Shown here piece by piece: positions 25,768 through 34,620 of a stretch of 34,665 bases of DNA. This stretch comes from Nitrospira sp. Its GTDB lineage: Bacteria; Nitrospirota; Nitrospiria; Nitrospirales; Nitrospiraceae. Numbering within the stretch: the first letter of the stretch is position 1; every line of letters starts with the position of its first letter. A program made the position numbers and the translations under genes. The DNA lies in NCBI GenBank assembly GCA_024998685.1, contig JACOEH010000049.1, positions 1-34,665 on the forward strand. Reading direction: 5' to 3'. The notes under the pieces are model-generated. The model was not told the DNA's origin. It worked only from the letters and a program-made list of their open reading frames with translations, and ran no database searches.

Positions 25768-27336
25768 GTTTCAATGGGGCCACGGCATCTCAGCCATGGA
25801 AATTATCATGGAACATGATCCGGTGTCGCAAGAGATTTCGGCTTCAATGGGGCCACGGCATTTCAGCCGTGGAATTGCGCAGCGGGCGAACTGAGAACCA
25901 CATCGTTAGAACCGGCTTCAATGGGGCCACGGCATTTCAGCCGTGGAATTAGAGAGGGCGCGACCGTTTATTCGGTCTGAAGTGCCCGCTTCAATGGGGC
26001 CACGGCATTTCAGCCGTGGAATTAGGGTGAGCGCTACCTGAACGGCACGGTGATCAAGTGGCTTCAATGGGGCCACGGCATTTCAGCCGTGGAATTGGTA
26101 GGGCCAGATAGAAATGAGTGTGCGGGGCAAAGGCTTCAATGGGGCCACGGCATTTCAGCCGTGGAATTTGTGATGGCTGGAAGGCGCTCGCCGATCGGTA
26201 CTGTCGCTTCAATGGGGCCACGGCATTTCAGCCGTGGAATTCTCGCGGTTGTGATGGAGACACTTGCGGCCCCCGCCGCTTCAATGGGGCCACGGCATTT
26301 CAGCCGTGGAATTAAGCCGTCGGGCCAGCGGCACGCAGTCAGGTACTCCGCGGCTTCAATGGGGCCACGGCATTTCAGCCGTGGAATTCCCGAATATGGC
26401 GGCCAATAAGAACACTTCGATGAAGGGCTTCAATGGGGCCACGGCATTTCAGCCGTGGAATTCACCGTTTCGGAGCTCAGCACTGGGTTGTTTTATGGTG
26501 GCTTCAATGGGGCCACGGCATTTCAGCCGTGGAATTACAGACCCTTCAAGCCGATTTCACGTTCGCATCTCCCGCTTCAATGGGGCCACGGCATTTCAGC
26601 CGTGGAATTCCTTAGCATTTGCTCGAACCCACGCCAATACCGCAGGACGCTTCAATGGGGCCACGGCATTTCAGCCGTGGAATTCGAAATGCTGAACCCC
26701 CACATGATCCGGCGTGAGCCGCTTCAATGGGGCCACGGCATTTCAGCCGTGGAATTCGTTGTCACGAAGTTCATCAGCAACGTAGGAGCAGAGCTTCAAT
26801 GGGGCCACGGCATTTCAGCCGTGGAATTGGGGCTCTCGACCGGCGTGATGCGCTGCGGCCCACGGCTTCAATGGGGCCACGGCATTTCAGCCGTGGAATT
26901 CGCGACGATTTGGATCTGGAAGGGCAGTTGGATATCGCTTCAATGGGGCCACGGCATTTCAGCCGTGGAATTCCCCCATAATCACGAGATCAGTATCGTC
27001 GGAATGCACGCTTCAATGGGGCCACGGCATTTCAGCCGTGGAATTGAAGCATCAGACCTCGTACAGGCCGGGAAGCTCGAGCTTCAATGGGGCCACGGCA
27101 TTTCAGCCGTGGAATTGATGCGGGTCATTCGTAGAGGGAGCCACGGCATGAAGTCGCTTCAATGGGGCCACGGCATTTCAGCCGTGGAATTTCGCCGCCG
27201 CCGTGATGCTGCGAGAAGAACTGAAGGGCTTCAATGGGGCCACGGCATTTCAGCCGTGGAATTATTACGTTGGCAACCCCAAAGGGCCACGACGACAGCG
27301 GCTTCAATGGGGCCACGGCATTTCAGCCGTGGAATT
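25768..27336 (-). CRISPR. CRISPR array, 22 repeats and 21 spacers
   Basis: Repeats of 36 bp recur with starts at 25768, 25841, 25915, 25988, 26061, 26133, 26206, 26278, 26353, 26427, 26501, 26574, 26649, 26721, 26793, 26865, 26937, 27010, 27081, 27156, 27228 and 27301. Spacers are 35-39 bp. On the plus strand the repeat starts GCTTCAATGGGG and ends GCCGTGGAATT; CCACGGC and GCCGTGG form a 7-bp hairpin around ATTTCA. The repeat at 25768 has four or so mismatches and is the trailer-end copy, so transcription is inferred to run on the minus strand from a leader next to cas2. In that sense the repeat ends ATTGAAGC, similar to the common ATTGAAAC 3' end. All other repeats look identical. ORFs through the array are artefacts of the repeat. 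Confidence 0.98.
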
Positions 27337-27549
27337 GGCTCCTGGGAAAGTGCGCAGAAGACCAGCATCTCTGGCGCACCTTGCGAGCGCTGGTTTCAAG
27401 ACAACAGGCTTGTCCGTTCATCGAACCGGCGTCACCTCCTTTCCAGGCACGATCTTCCTTGTTCGTGCTGATCGTTCGCTGTTCTTTGTCGCGAGCGCTG
27501 CCCGCTTCGTCCTCACCATTCGAGCGCTCGCACGGATGCCAAGCCATGA
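27337..27549 (-). promoter_or_regulatory. CRISPR leader region
   Basis: A 213-bp non-coding stretch between the cas2 stop and the first (leader-end) repeat. It contains three GAGCGCT-type motifs: GCGAGCGCTG at 27383 and 27491, and CGAGCGCTCG, a perfect palindrome, at 27521. These could bind Cas1-Cas2 or a host factor during spacer integration. No -10/-35 pair is clear on the minus strand. Leader identity follows from array polarity. Confidence 0.6.
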
Positions 27550-27840
27550 TCACAAGACCCGTGGCCTGCGTTCCTCCATTTCTGCCTTGAGCCCCAACGA
27601 CTCCATTCGCTTCACCGGATTGGACTCCGTTGCACCCAGGTCGATGATGAGCACCTGATCTTCCGTGTGATGAATGATCTCCGTCAAGGCCTCCTTCATC
27701 CTGACCAGATCGATCTCGGGCAAATCGCACTGAAACACCGAGAGCTGCAAATGTGCGCCGAACCCCTTCATGGTCTTGAAGACGCGCCGCAGGCGTTTTG
27801 GGTCCGCAATATCGTAGGTCACGAGATAGTGGCGTCGCAA
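27550..27840 (-). CDS. cas2: CRISPR-associated endoribonuclease/integrase subunit Cas2
   Basis: A 96-residue Cas2. Cas2 dimers bridge two Cas1 dimers in the spacer-integration complex. The ferredoxin-like fold is visible: RRHYLVTYDIADPKRLRRVF at the N-terminus with the conserved Asp (D10), VFQCDL in the second strand, and a closing ILIIDLG-like strand (VLIIDLGATE). The start is taken as the TTG at 27840, 5 nt after a GGTGA sequence at the end of cas4-cas1. An ATG further upstream (27927) would overlap cas1 by 83 bp and add a non-Cas2 sequence. It is translationally adjacent to cas4-cas1 and precedes the leader. Confidence 0.93.
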   Translation of the reverse strand: MRRHYLVTYDIADPKRLRRVFKTMKGFGAHLQLSVFQCDLPEIDLVRMKEALTEIIHHTEDQVLIIDLGATESNPVKRMESLGLKAEMEERRPRVL

Positions 27841-27844
27841 GGGG

Positions 27845-29545
27845 TCACCGCGTGATAAAGGCCGGAAACTCTGGGATTTCGCCCAAGAGATACCGTCCGA
27901 GCAATCGAGCCTGCACTTCCAGCACACGACGATAGCTGATCTGGTAGCCGAACACCGGATGGGTGATGTCTTGCCCCATACGCCGTTCGTAGGTTTCGAT
28001 CAACCGACGACGGCCGTCCGGAGTCAGTGTGACCGACCCCATCCGCTCGAACCAATCGCTCTGTCGAATTTCCCCGTTGTTGATGGCGGTCAGTACGGCG
28101 GAATCCGCGATGAGAGGGCGGAATTCTTCCATCATGTCCAAGGCCAACGCCGGTCGTCCATATCGAGGCTGATGATAAAACCCCAAATAGGGATCGAGTC
28201 CCACGCTATGCAACGTGACCGTCCATTCCCGCGCCAATATGGAATACAGCAGCGAGAGCATCGCATTCACCGGATCGCGCGGCGGTCGGCGGTTGCGACC
28301 GTCAAAATCGAAGCGCGCACAGGGCTCGGCTTCTTTCAACATGCCCGCAAACTCCGAGAAGTATCGCCGAGCCGCGGTTCCTTCGATGCCAAGCAACGTC
28401 TCCAGCGAATTCACCGCGCCCGCCTGCACCTGGTCACGCTTCAAATCTATGATGATGGTTTCCGGCGCGGCGCGATGATTCCTCCGGAGCAACGTCCTAC
28501 AGTTGGCGATTTTGGCTTGCACGAACCGGCGCGCCAACACCAGGCATCGTTCAGAATCGGCTGCGACGGCATACTGGCGTCGCCGGAGATCGATATGTTT
28601 GTGTGGAAGACCGATAGTGATGCCGTAAAACCATCCGCCGCTGGAACAGTAGACTAAAGGAATATTCCGCTTGCACAACTCTTGGATGACTTGGGTGCTC
28701 GCCTGGACACTGCCGTACAGGACGACTTGCGAGGTTTCGATGAGTCGGGCTTCCCCGATGACGGCATCATGATCCTTGACTTTGAGACATTCCCCATCTT
28801 TGCTCAGCCTGGCGCCCGGTGTTTGCACATGCAGAGGCAAAGCGTCGTCGTTGCCCGGCACCAATTTGCGAAGCGCCGGCGCTTCTCCCTCGTGCGGCTC
28901 GCGCAACCATCCCACTTCATCCGGCAGGCAGAGTCCCACCAGGGAACAACGCGGACACTTTGGGCTATCCACCAGCGGCGGCGGGGCAACAGTCGCCCCC
29001 GCCATCGCCCGCATATCGTGAAGCAGCTCATGCGTTCGCGCGACCAACTCCTCGTCGAACGGCACCTCGACCCGCTCGCGCGATGCAACGAAATAGAGCA
29101 CCCCTCGTTCGCAGACGAAGCCCTGTTCACGAAGCAATAACCCTTGCACACAGAGTTGCACACGTTCCGGTTCCCACGCGCCTTGTGGCGTATGAGGACG
29201 TTTGCCGCGTTTGTAATCAACGGGAACGACCGTCGGTCCCTCACCTTCCACCAAGTCGATCTTCGCCGTCACCCCGAGACGCTCTGAGGACAACCAGACA
29301 GAACGCTGATGAATCGTAGTTTCTTCCGATTTCCGCTCATCGCCCTGGCGTGGTTTTCTCGCCGGTGCCTGATCCACCCGTCGGTGATGAAACCGCCCCT
29401 CCATCGTCTCCGCGTTGTCGGCGAACTCGCCATCCACCCATTCAAAATAGGCCAACCTGGGGCAATAGGCGAATTCGTTCACCATCCGCGCGGGGAGCAA
29501 CGGAAGGTCGCCCCCCGTGGACGGTTGTTGTGATTCAGACTCCAT
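27845..29545 (-). CDS. cas4-cas1: Cas4-Cas1 fusion protein
   Basis: A 566-residue fusion typical of type I-G (formerly I-U) systems. The Cas4 part (1 to about 215) is a RecB-like nuclease that trims prespacers and selects PAM: Cys28 with Cys197, Cys200 and Cys206 are positioned to hold an iron-sulfur cluster, and D97, D110 and K112 (VDYKRG) form the nuclease motif. The Cas1 part (about 235-566) is the integrase, with E388 (LLGIEGTAARRYF), H458 (DPYLGFYH) and D470 (ALALDMMEEFRP) as the metal-binding residues. All catalytic residues seen are intact. The ribosome-binding site AAGGAG is only 2 nt from the ATG. A perfect TTGACA (29582-29587 on the complement) lies upstream, without a clear -10. 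It is followed by cas2 with 4 bp between stop and start. Confidence 0.96.
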   Translation of the reverse strand: MESESQQPSTGGDLPLLPARMVNEFAYCPRLAYFEWVDGEFADNAETMEGRFHHRRVDQAPARKPRQGDERKSEETTIHQRSVWLSSERLGVTAKIDLVEGEGPTVVPVDYKRGKRPHTPQGAWEPERVQLCVQGLLLREQGFVCERGVLYFVASRERVEVPFDEELVARTHELLHDMRAMAGATVAPPPLVDSPKCPRCSLVGLCLPDEVGWLREPHEGEAPALRKLVPGNDDALPLHVQTPGARLSKDGECLKVKDHDAVIGEARLIETSQVVLYGSVQASTQVIQELCKRNIPLVYCSSGGWFYGITIGLPHKHIDLRRRQYAVAADSERCLVLARRFVQAKIANCRTLLRRNHRAAPETIIIDLKRDQVQAGAVNSLETLLGIEGTAARRYFSEFAGMLKEAEPCARFDFDGRNRRPPRDPVNAMLSLLYSILAREWTVTLHSVGLDPYLGFYHQPRYGRPALALDMMEEFRPLIADSAVLTAINNGEIRQSDWFERMGSVTLTPDGRRRLIETYERRMGQDITHPVFGYQISYRRVLEVQARLLGRYLLGEIPEFPAFITR

Positions 29546-29644
29546 GGCTCCTTATCGGCAGGAAGCTTGGAGATATTCAGTTGTCAAAGAACAGGTGACC
29601 CATCACTTAACACAGCGCCTGCACACATCCCTGGTCCACTCTGC

Positions 29645-29650
29645 TATACT
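29645..29650 (+). promoter_or_regulatory. Extended -10 promoter for hicB
   Basis: TATACT preceded by TGC (TGn extended -10), 31 bp before the hicB ATG at 29681. No strong -35 is evident. The element supports independent transcription of the plus-strand hicB gene between the cas modules. Confidence 0.4.
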
Positions 29651-29680
29651 GCGTTCACTTGTCATATCCGCGAGGCACAT

Positions 29681-29884
29681 ATGGAATATCCCATCGTCAT
29701 CGAACAAGATCCCGAAGCCGGAGAGTATGTCGTGTCTTGCCCGACCCTCAAAGGATGCGTCTCGCAAGGTGAGACGGAAGAAGAAGCCGTGGACAACATC
29801 AAAGACGCCATCCGGACCTATCTCGCGAGCATCGAGGATCTCAAGCGGTTGAAGAAGCTGAGGACCGTCGAAGTCGCCGTATGA
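29681..29884 (+). CDS. hicB: HicB-family antitoxin
   Basis: A 67-residue HicB with the partial RNase H-like fold: YPIVIEQDPEAGEYVVSCPT, then LKGCVSQGETEEEAVDNIKD and AIRTYLASIE. HicB neutralises the HicA mRNA interferase and often represses the operon. It lacks a C-terminal DNA-binding extension, so it is the short form. Its stop overlaps the start of hicA (ATGA, 29881-29884). Because hicA is truncated, this antitoxin is orphaned unless it acts on another HicA. It runs against the surrounding cas genes, which suggests an insertion between the cas4-cas1 and csb2 parts of the locus. Confidence 0.85.
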   Translation: MEYPIVIEQDPEAGEYVVSCPTLKGCVSQGETEEEAVDNIKDAIRTYLASIEDLKRLKKLRTVEVAV

Positions 29885-29995
29885 CCAAGCTGCCGCAGGT
29901 CTCTCATGAACGCGTCGTGAGAGCCCTCACACGCGCAGGCTTTGAGGTCCATCGTCACATATTGCTTCAGGTCTGGAGTAGCAGGATGGTCCGAA
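29881..29995 (+). pseudogene. hicA: Truncated HicA toxin gene
   Basis: The first 26 codons (MTKLPQVSHERVVRALTRAG then FEVHRH) are a clear HicA N-terminus. The next expected residues, the G-S-H catalytic histidine strand, are absent. About 90 bp are missing, and the sequence resumes with a weak match to the HicA C-terminal helix (RSGVAGWSESL) in another frame. The toxin should therefore be inactive. The plus-strand frame that runs on is not a meaningful gene and overlaps the HEPN pseudogene on the opposite strand. Confidence 0.7.
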
Positions 29996-30041
29996 TCTCT
30001 GCCTCCGACGTCTTTCCTCATTCATCCAGGATGGCATTCTG

Positions 30042-30765
<724 letters not shown>

Positions 30766-30904
30766 GTGTTCCTCCGGGTAACCGTTCCAACCCGTACCAC
30801 AACCCACTTGCTGTGGATATCACGCATCACACGGTTTTCTCCTCATAGCTCACCCTGCGCCGGCTTCGTCCACCGGGACGAACTGTTCGAGGCCGAAGTG
30901 CCGC

Positions 30905-31102
30905 CTACTTCAAACTCAATTGCCGCTTCACGCTCGCCAGCGGCACCGTGCGCTTCCGACCTTCCGCCTTTTTCGCTTTGCGCAGTTGCAGCAAGTCTTC
31001 CATATCCTCAAGCCGCTCCTTGAGCGAAAGAAACTCTTCATACGGCAGTACGGCGAATTGTCTTGTGCCTGCCAGACGAACGCGACATGTATGGTCATTC
31101 AT
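30905..31102 (-). CDS. Phd/YefM-like antitoxin or similar small protein
   Basis: A 65-residue protein. LPYEEFLSLKERLEDMEDLL followed by a basic KAKKAEGRKR and PLASVKRQLSLK resembles the C-terminal toxin-binding part of Phd/YefM-type antitoxins. Its ATG overlaps the stop of the nucleotidyltransferase gene upstream (ATGA, 31099-31102), so the two are coupled. Phd-type antitoxins normally pair with Doc or RelE toxins, not with a nucleotidyltransferase, and no such toxin follows: 30766-30904 contains only a 22-residue frame. The pairing may be new, or the real toxin may have been lost. Family assignment is tentative. Confidence 0.6.
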   Translation of the reverse strand: MNDHTCRVRLAGTRQFAVLPYEEFLSLKERLEDMEDLLQLRKAKKAEGRKRTVPLASVKRQLSLK

Positions 31103-31431
31103 AATTCCACTCCTGTCTCGACGATTTCCTGAATGAACTGATCTCCACGGGCCAGGCGCTCTGAAAGTTCTTCCGGAGTCAAGACGATCGGGGCAAGAGA
31201 CAATTCCCGGCTGATGTCTCTGACTACGGCCAAGGCTGACCCCATCCGTTCATAAAAACGTTCTGTCGTCGGCGCCACCACCAAGAGATCGATGTCGCTG
31301 TGCTCAGTCGGTGTGCCTCGCGCGAACGATCCATACAGTAGCACCTGCTCGGCCCGATAGCGCTTCCGTAGCCGGTCCGCAATCGCCTTCAATTGTTCAC
31401 GCGCGACCGAGCCCGAAGTCGCCGTACGCAT
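31099..31431 (-). CDS. MNT-domain nucleotidyltransferase
   Basis: A 110-residue minimal nucleotidyltransferase with GGGAGGG before the ATG. The signature is GSFARGTPTEHSDIDLL (G34-S35, metal ligands D46 and D48). It is of a different subfamily from the two MntA-like copies and lacks a HEPN neighbour. The partner gene is instead the 65-residue protein at 30905-31102, with which it overlaps by 4 bp. It lies 144 bp downstream of csb2 on the same strand and may be read from the cas promoter. The substrate is unknown; by analogy it would transfer a nucleotide to a toxin or RNA. Confidence 0.85.
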   Translation of the reverse strand: MRTATSGSVAREQLKAIADRLRKRYRAEQVLLYGSFARGTPTEHSDIDLLVVAPTTERFYERMGSALAVVRDISRELSLAPIVLTPEELSERLARGDQFIQEIVETGVEL

Positions 31432-31575
31432 AACGCCACCCTCCCTTCGTTCCCTATATCTCCCTCACGGCCGTGCACAGACCAAGATTGACTTCGGACA
31501 CACACTTCACGGTTCTACCCCTACCCTCTAATCCTTCGCCGAACATCCCCAGCACGAACTTCCCGAGATCTCATC

Positions 31576-33036
31576 TCATGACCAAGGCATCATCAACCCA
31601 AATCCTGCATAGCGTCCGCGCCCAACGACAAGCGGTCCAATGACCGGCTTATTGAATGTAATCTCCGCATGAAAACGTTGTGTATCTGACAGATATCCCT
31701 TTACCCGGTAATCGAGAGCATGGCTTGTCTTGGGAACAATGGGGCCCCTGAATGTAGCGATGGAGTCGATGCTCTCGCTCTTTATGCCCAATCGATTCAG
31801 AGCGGCGACAATTAGCGCGGCTTCGGAACGACCTCGGCGCCTATGTCCAGGAAGAATAATCGGTGTGACTGTCCGCCATGTGTTTGATGGGGATTCATGC
31901 GAACCTAGAAAGAAATTCAAAACGGAGTCTGACAGAGGATCTTCCACTGGTTGAAACCGGCCGATGGGTGTCCCGCCATCTTTGAGTGCACCCGACGTTA
32001 ATCGTTGAACATCGGTGAAAAGCTCACGGGCTTTTCCATCTGTACACCCATAGCCAATGACCAGCACCCTTCGGATATAGCCATCAGCATTGAATGAACG
32101 ATCTAGGCTCGGAATCGGAACGTAGCCAAAATGATCGCCGTCGTACGACCGAACCTTTTCGGATGGCCCTATCTGTGGCTCATGACCGGCAACCAATCGG
32201 CATACCAAATCCTTCCCATAATAGTTAACGAAGGATTGCTGCTTAAAGTGTTCGAGAATGGCATGTCGAACCATAGCGCTGGCTTGGCGAAAATCTCGTG
32301 GTTCAAACTTTAACCGCGCATCGTCCAACTGCCATAACTCAAAAAGTGCTAGCGGCGTATCAAAACTGATGAACCTGGAAGGCCGATAATCAACGCTATG
32401 AGAGGGGATCGGGTAGTCTAAGGGTGAATCGCCACTGAGGACACCTCGATAGCGCTTCTGATAGGCCCTTAACGCCCCCCTATTAGGAGAATGCCATTTC
32501 CCACCAATCCGTTTCGTCGGTTCAAAGAGACAGCGGCTTTGGCTAACCTGTGGTGACGGAGTTTCGACATCAGCCACTCGCCCATGTGCATAAACAATGT
32601 CTTGGTGTTGACCTAGATGAGTAACCAAAGAGGCTATCGCGCAGATCACGCTGGCATTTGTCCGCGCATCCTCGTCATCCGCAACCTCCCAGCGATAAAT
32701 AACTCGTTCGCTACCGATGAGGACCTTTGCCAACATCGGTTTCGGCGTCCTAATATGATCCAGCATGTCGTCATTGTTCGGAAGGTAGTTTGTATACTCC
32801 TTACCCTCTTCAGTTACCTGACCTATTTCGATTGTCGGTGGTCTTAGGCTTTCGAGCCACTTCAGCGCACGGTCGCGAACGTCCTGATTGACGATACCGT
32901 AGGCCCCTCGATGGCTGCCCGCAATTAATGCCTGAAATAGACGGAGGGGAGATGGTGGCCATTCAAGAACCCTTTCGCCCCGTCGTCCATGATAGCGTCT
33001 GGATGGAAACGTCACCGATAGACTAAGCTCCATCAT
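31576..33036 (-). CDS. csb2: Type I-G Csb2 (Cas5-Cas6 fusion)
   Basis: A 486-residue protein of the Csb2 (GSU0054) family. In type I-G systems this protein combines a Cas5-like backbone subunit with a Cas6-like crRNA endonuclease. Visible segments are LSVTFPSRRYHGRRGERVLE then WPPSPLRLFQALIAGSHRGA at the N-terminus, YTNYLPNNDDMLDH, and a C-terminal GPLVVGRGRYAGFGLMMPW, the glycine-rich loop expected of the RAMP fold. The start at 33036 is preceded by GGAG 8 nt upstream; a second ATG follows directly. It lies 28 bp downstream of csb1. With it, crRNA maturation could still occur. The next gene is not a cas gene but a nucleotidyltransferase. Confidence 0.92.
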   Translation of the reverse strand: MMELSLSVTFPSRRYHGRRGERVLEWPPSPLRLFQALIAGSHRGAYGIVNQDVRDRALKWLESLRPPTIEIGQVTEEGKEYTNYLPNNDDMLDHIRTPKPMLAKVLIGSERVIYRWEVADDEDARTNASVICAIASLVTHLGQHQDIVYAHGRVADVETPSPQVSQSRCLFEPTKRIGGKWHSPNRGALRAYQKRYRGVLSGDSPLDYPIPSHSVDYRPSRFISFDTPLALFELWQLDDARLKFEPRDFRQASAMVRHAILEHFKQQSFVNYYGKDLVCRLVAGHEPQIGPSEKVRSYDGDHFGYVPIPSLDRSFNADGYIRRVLVIGYGCTDGKARELFTDVQRLTSGALKDGGTPIGRFQPVEDPLSDSVLNFFLGSHESPSNTWRTVTPIILPGHRRRGRSEAALIVAALNRLGIKSESIDSIATFRGPIVPKTSHALDYRVKGYLSDTQRFHAEITFNKPVIGPLVVGRGRYAGFGLMMPWS

Positions 33037-33064
33037 ATATAAGACTCCGTGTTCTCCCGTGACA

Positions 33065-34306
33065 CTACTTGCTCCCTTTGCCAGACTTCTTCTTGCCCTC
33101 CTTTTTCAGCCTCTCTACCTCCTCTCTCACTTTCTTGACATCGAAATCTATGGTTTGCCCCGCACCGACACCGAAATCTTTGGCCGTTTTATCGGCATAC
33201 TTCAGAACGTGCTCCAAGCACCATTCAATGCTTTCTGGTTTAGACTTAGAATCGGTGTAGACCACGCAAGCCGTGGGATCACCACGACGAATGAGCAAAC
33301 AACCTTCACGCAGTGCGTAATGTGTCTGTGACCGTGCTGCCACGAGCGCCAACCCCAAAATATAACGGCGTAGTTTGAGCGTAGTTCCTGGATCAATCTC
33401 CTGAGGGTTACCGTCACGGTCGGTTTTTGTCACAGCCAGTGAGCGTAGATTCACCAAATTAATCTCGGTTCGTCGAATAATCTGTCCGTACACCCGCACT
33501 CCACCATGCGTGTCGACCGCCGGAGCAGCACGCAGACCGAGTTTTGATAACGGATCTTTGCCGTCTGCAGCCTTGCCGGATCCTTCATCAACACTCTGCG
33601 ACTGCTCTTCGCCTTCCGGCACTTCATCACCTAAACCGATCAGGGACGGATCGAAGGCCGGATTGAATTGCGCGGAGCGTTTGACAACAGCAACATTTGT
33701 GGCGCGTATGGTGGAAGACAAGAGTCGTCCGTATTTGAACATTGTAGTTTCAGGCCGTGAATCCCAGAAACCAAACACTAAAGAGGTTGGAGACAGCTTC
33801 GCCAATGGCTCCGCGTTTCCATTATCCCTCATTGCTTTGATCGCCTCTGTGACATTATCGCGAAGGTTGAAAAACCTGACTGCGCCGTCTGCAATGCGAT
33901 GGCCAATGTCCAACAAATTGACCCTTATTGTCCTATCTTCGGCATTTACCTTTGTTTTCATGGTTACTTCGATTTGTGGCACCAATGAAGACAAGGAAGC
34001 TTTTTTGAAGCAAGACTCCATTCGATTGGCCTGCGAGCCAATGCTATCAATCAAGCATGTATTGACCTCCTCGCCAGGTTGTGCAGCCTGTGACTCTTTA
34101 TCTTTTCGTAGCGTGTCAATTCGATAGGGATGCTCGGCCTTTCTCACCGCAAAGGTAGGTGGGAAAATGATCGCATCTTTTCCTTCTGATGGCTCCAAGA
34201 CTTCCGAGAGGGTAATTGCGGCTGGAAGTCCGGCATCCTTCAGCCAGTCCACCGACTTGATGTACTTATCATAAGCTTCGACCTGCACATTCATCTCATC
34301 GCTCAT
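33065..34306 (-). CDS. csb1: Type I-G Csb1 (Cas7 backbone protein)
   Basis: A 413-residue Cas7-family protein of the Csb1 (GSU0053) type. It would form the helical backbone of the Cascade complex on the crRNA. Family marks are the signature DSIGSQANRME (87-97), LVFGFWDSRPETTMFKYGRL, a GLGDEVPEGEEQSQSVDEGS insertion, and a Lys-rich C-terminal tail (RLKKEGKKKSGKGSK). GAGGAGG lies 8 nt before the ATG. The upstream partial gene overlaps its start by 4 bp (ATGA). It is the first complete cas gene of the minus-strand operon in this window, followed by csb2. Confidence 0.94.
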   Translation of the reverse strand: MSDEMNVQVEAYDKYIKSVDWLKDAGLPAAITLSEVLEPSEGKDAIIFPPTFAVRKAEHPYRIDTLRKDKESQAAQPGEEVNTCLIDSIGSQANRMESCFKKASLSSLVPQIEVTMKTKVNAEDRTIRVNLLDIGHRIADGAVRFFNLRDNVTEAIKAMRDNGNAEPLAKLSPTSLVFGFWDSRPETTMFKYGRLLSSTIRATNVAVVKRSAQFNPAFDPSLIGLGDEVPEGEEQSQSVDEGSGKAADGKDPLSKLGLRAAPAVDTHGGVRVYGQIIRRTEINLVNLRSLAVTKTDRDGNPQEIDPGTTLKLRRYILGLALVAARSQTHYALREGCLLIRRGDPTACVVYTDSKSKPESIEWCLEHVLKYADKTAKDFGVGAGQTIDFDVKKVREEVERLKKEGKKKSGKGSK

Positions 34307-34620
34307 TGTGTTTGCCTCCTCAAAGTTGTCTGGGATGCCATCGTCAGGTTGGAGTACTTGTCTCTCGATGCACGCGCTGACTCCATCGGAAGAACTGTCG
34401 ATTCATCTTCGAAAGCGGCGCAAGATGCCGCTACTCGTGCAAGTGCAACTGGCAATGGGATGGTCCACAAGCCGTATCGAAAGACGGTTCTTTCAATCCA
34501 TCCGCGAGTGGATTGGTTTCCACCGGCTTCAATTGTCCGTTGGGGAAAGAAGTGCTGAGCACCAATGGCCGCAAGCATCTCCGTGATAGGATAGGTTGAG
34601 ACCGCCAGATCTAGGGCGTG
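34303..34620 (-). pseudogene. 3' fragment of an upstream cas gene (csb3/cas8-like), apparently IS-truncated
   Basis: The frame is open from 34620 to a TGA at 34303 and ends by overlapping csb1 (ATGA). Its translation, LDLAVSTYPITEMLAAIGAQ then HFFPQRT, then TVFRYGLWTIPLPVALARVA, reads as a genuine protein C-terminus and resembles the C-terminal part of type I-G Csb3/Cas8 proteins. The family assignment is tentative. Upstream of codon CAC (34618-34620) two TGA codons follow at once, exactly where an IS-like end begins (GGCGTGTCATC). So this is probably the distal piece of a longer cas gene cut by an insertion, whose remainder would lie beyond the window. Confidence 0.65.

Noticed and set aside
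26050-27471. Long plus-strand ORFs rich in LQWGHGISAVE and MGPRHFSRGI repeats
   Set aside because: They are translations through the CRISPR repeats. The periodicity is that of the array, and they have no start signals.
30766-30904. A toxin gene after the Phd-like gene
   Set aside because: Only a 22-codon frame is present on the minus strand. No Doc or RelE motif is visible.
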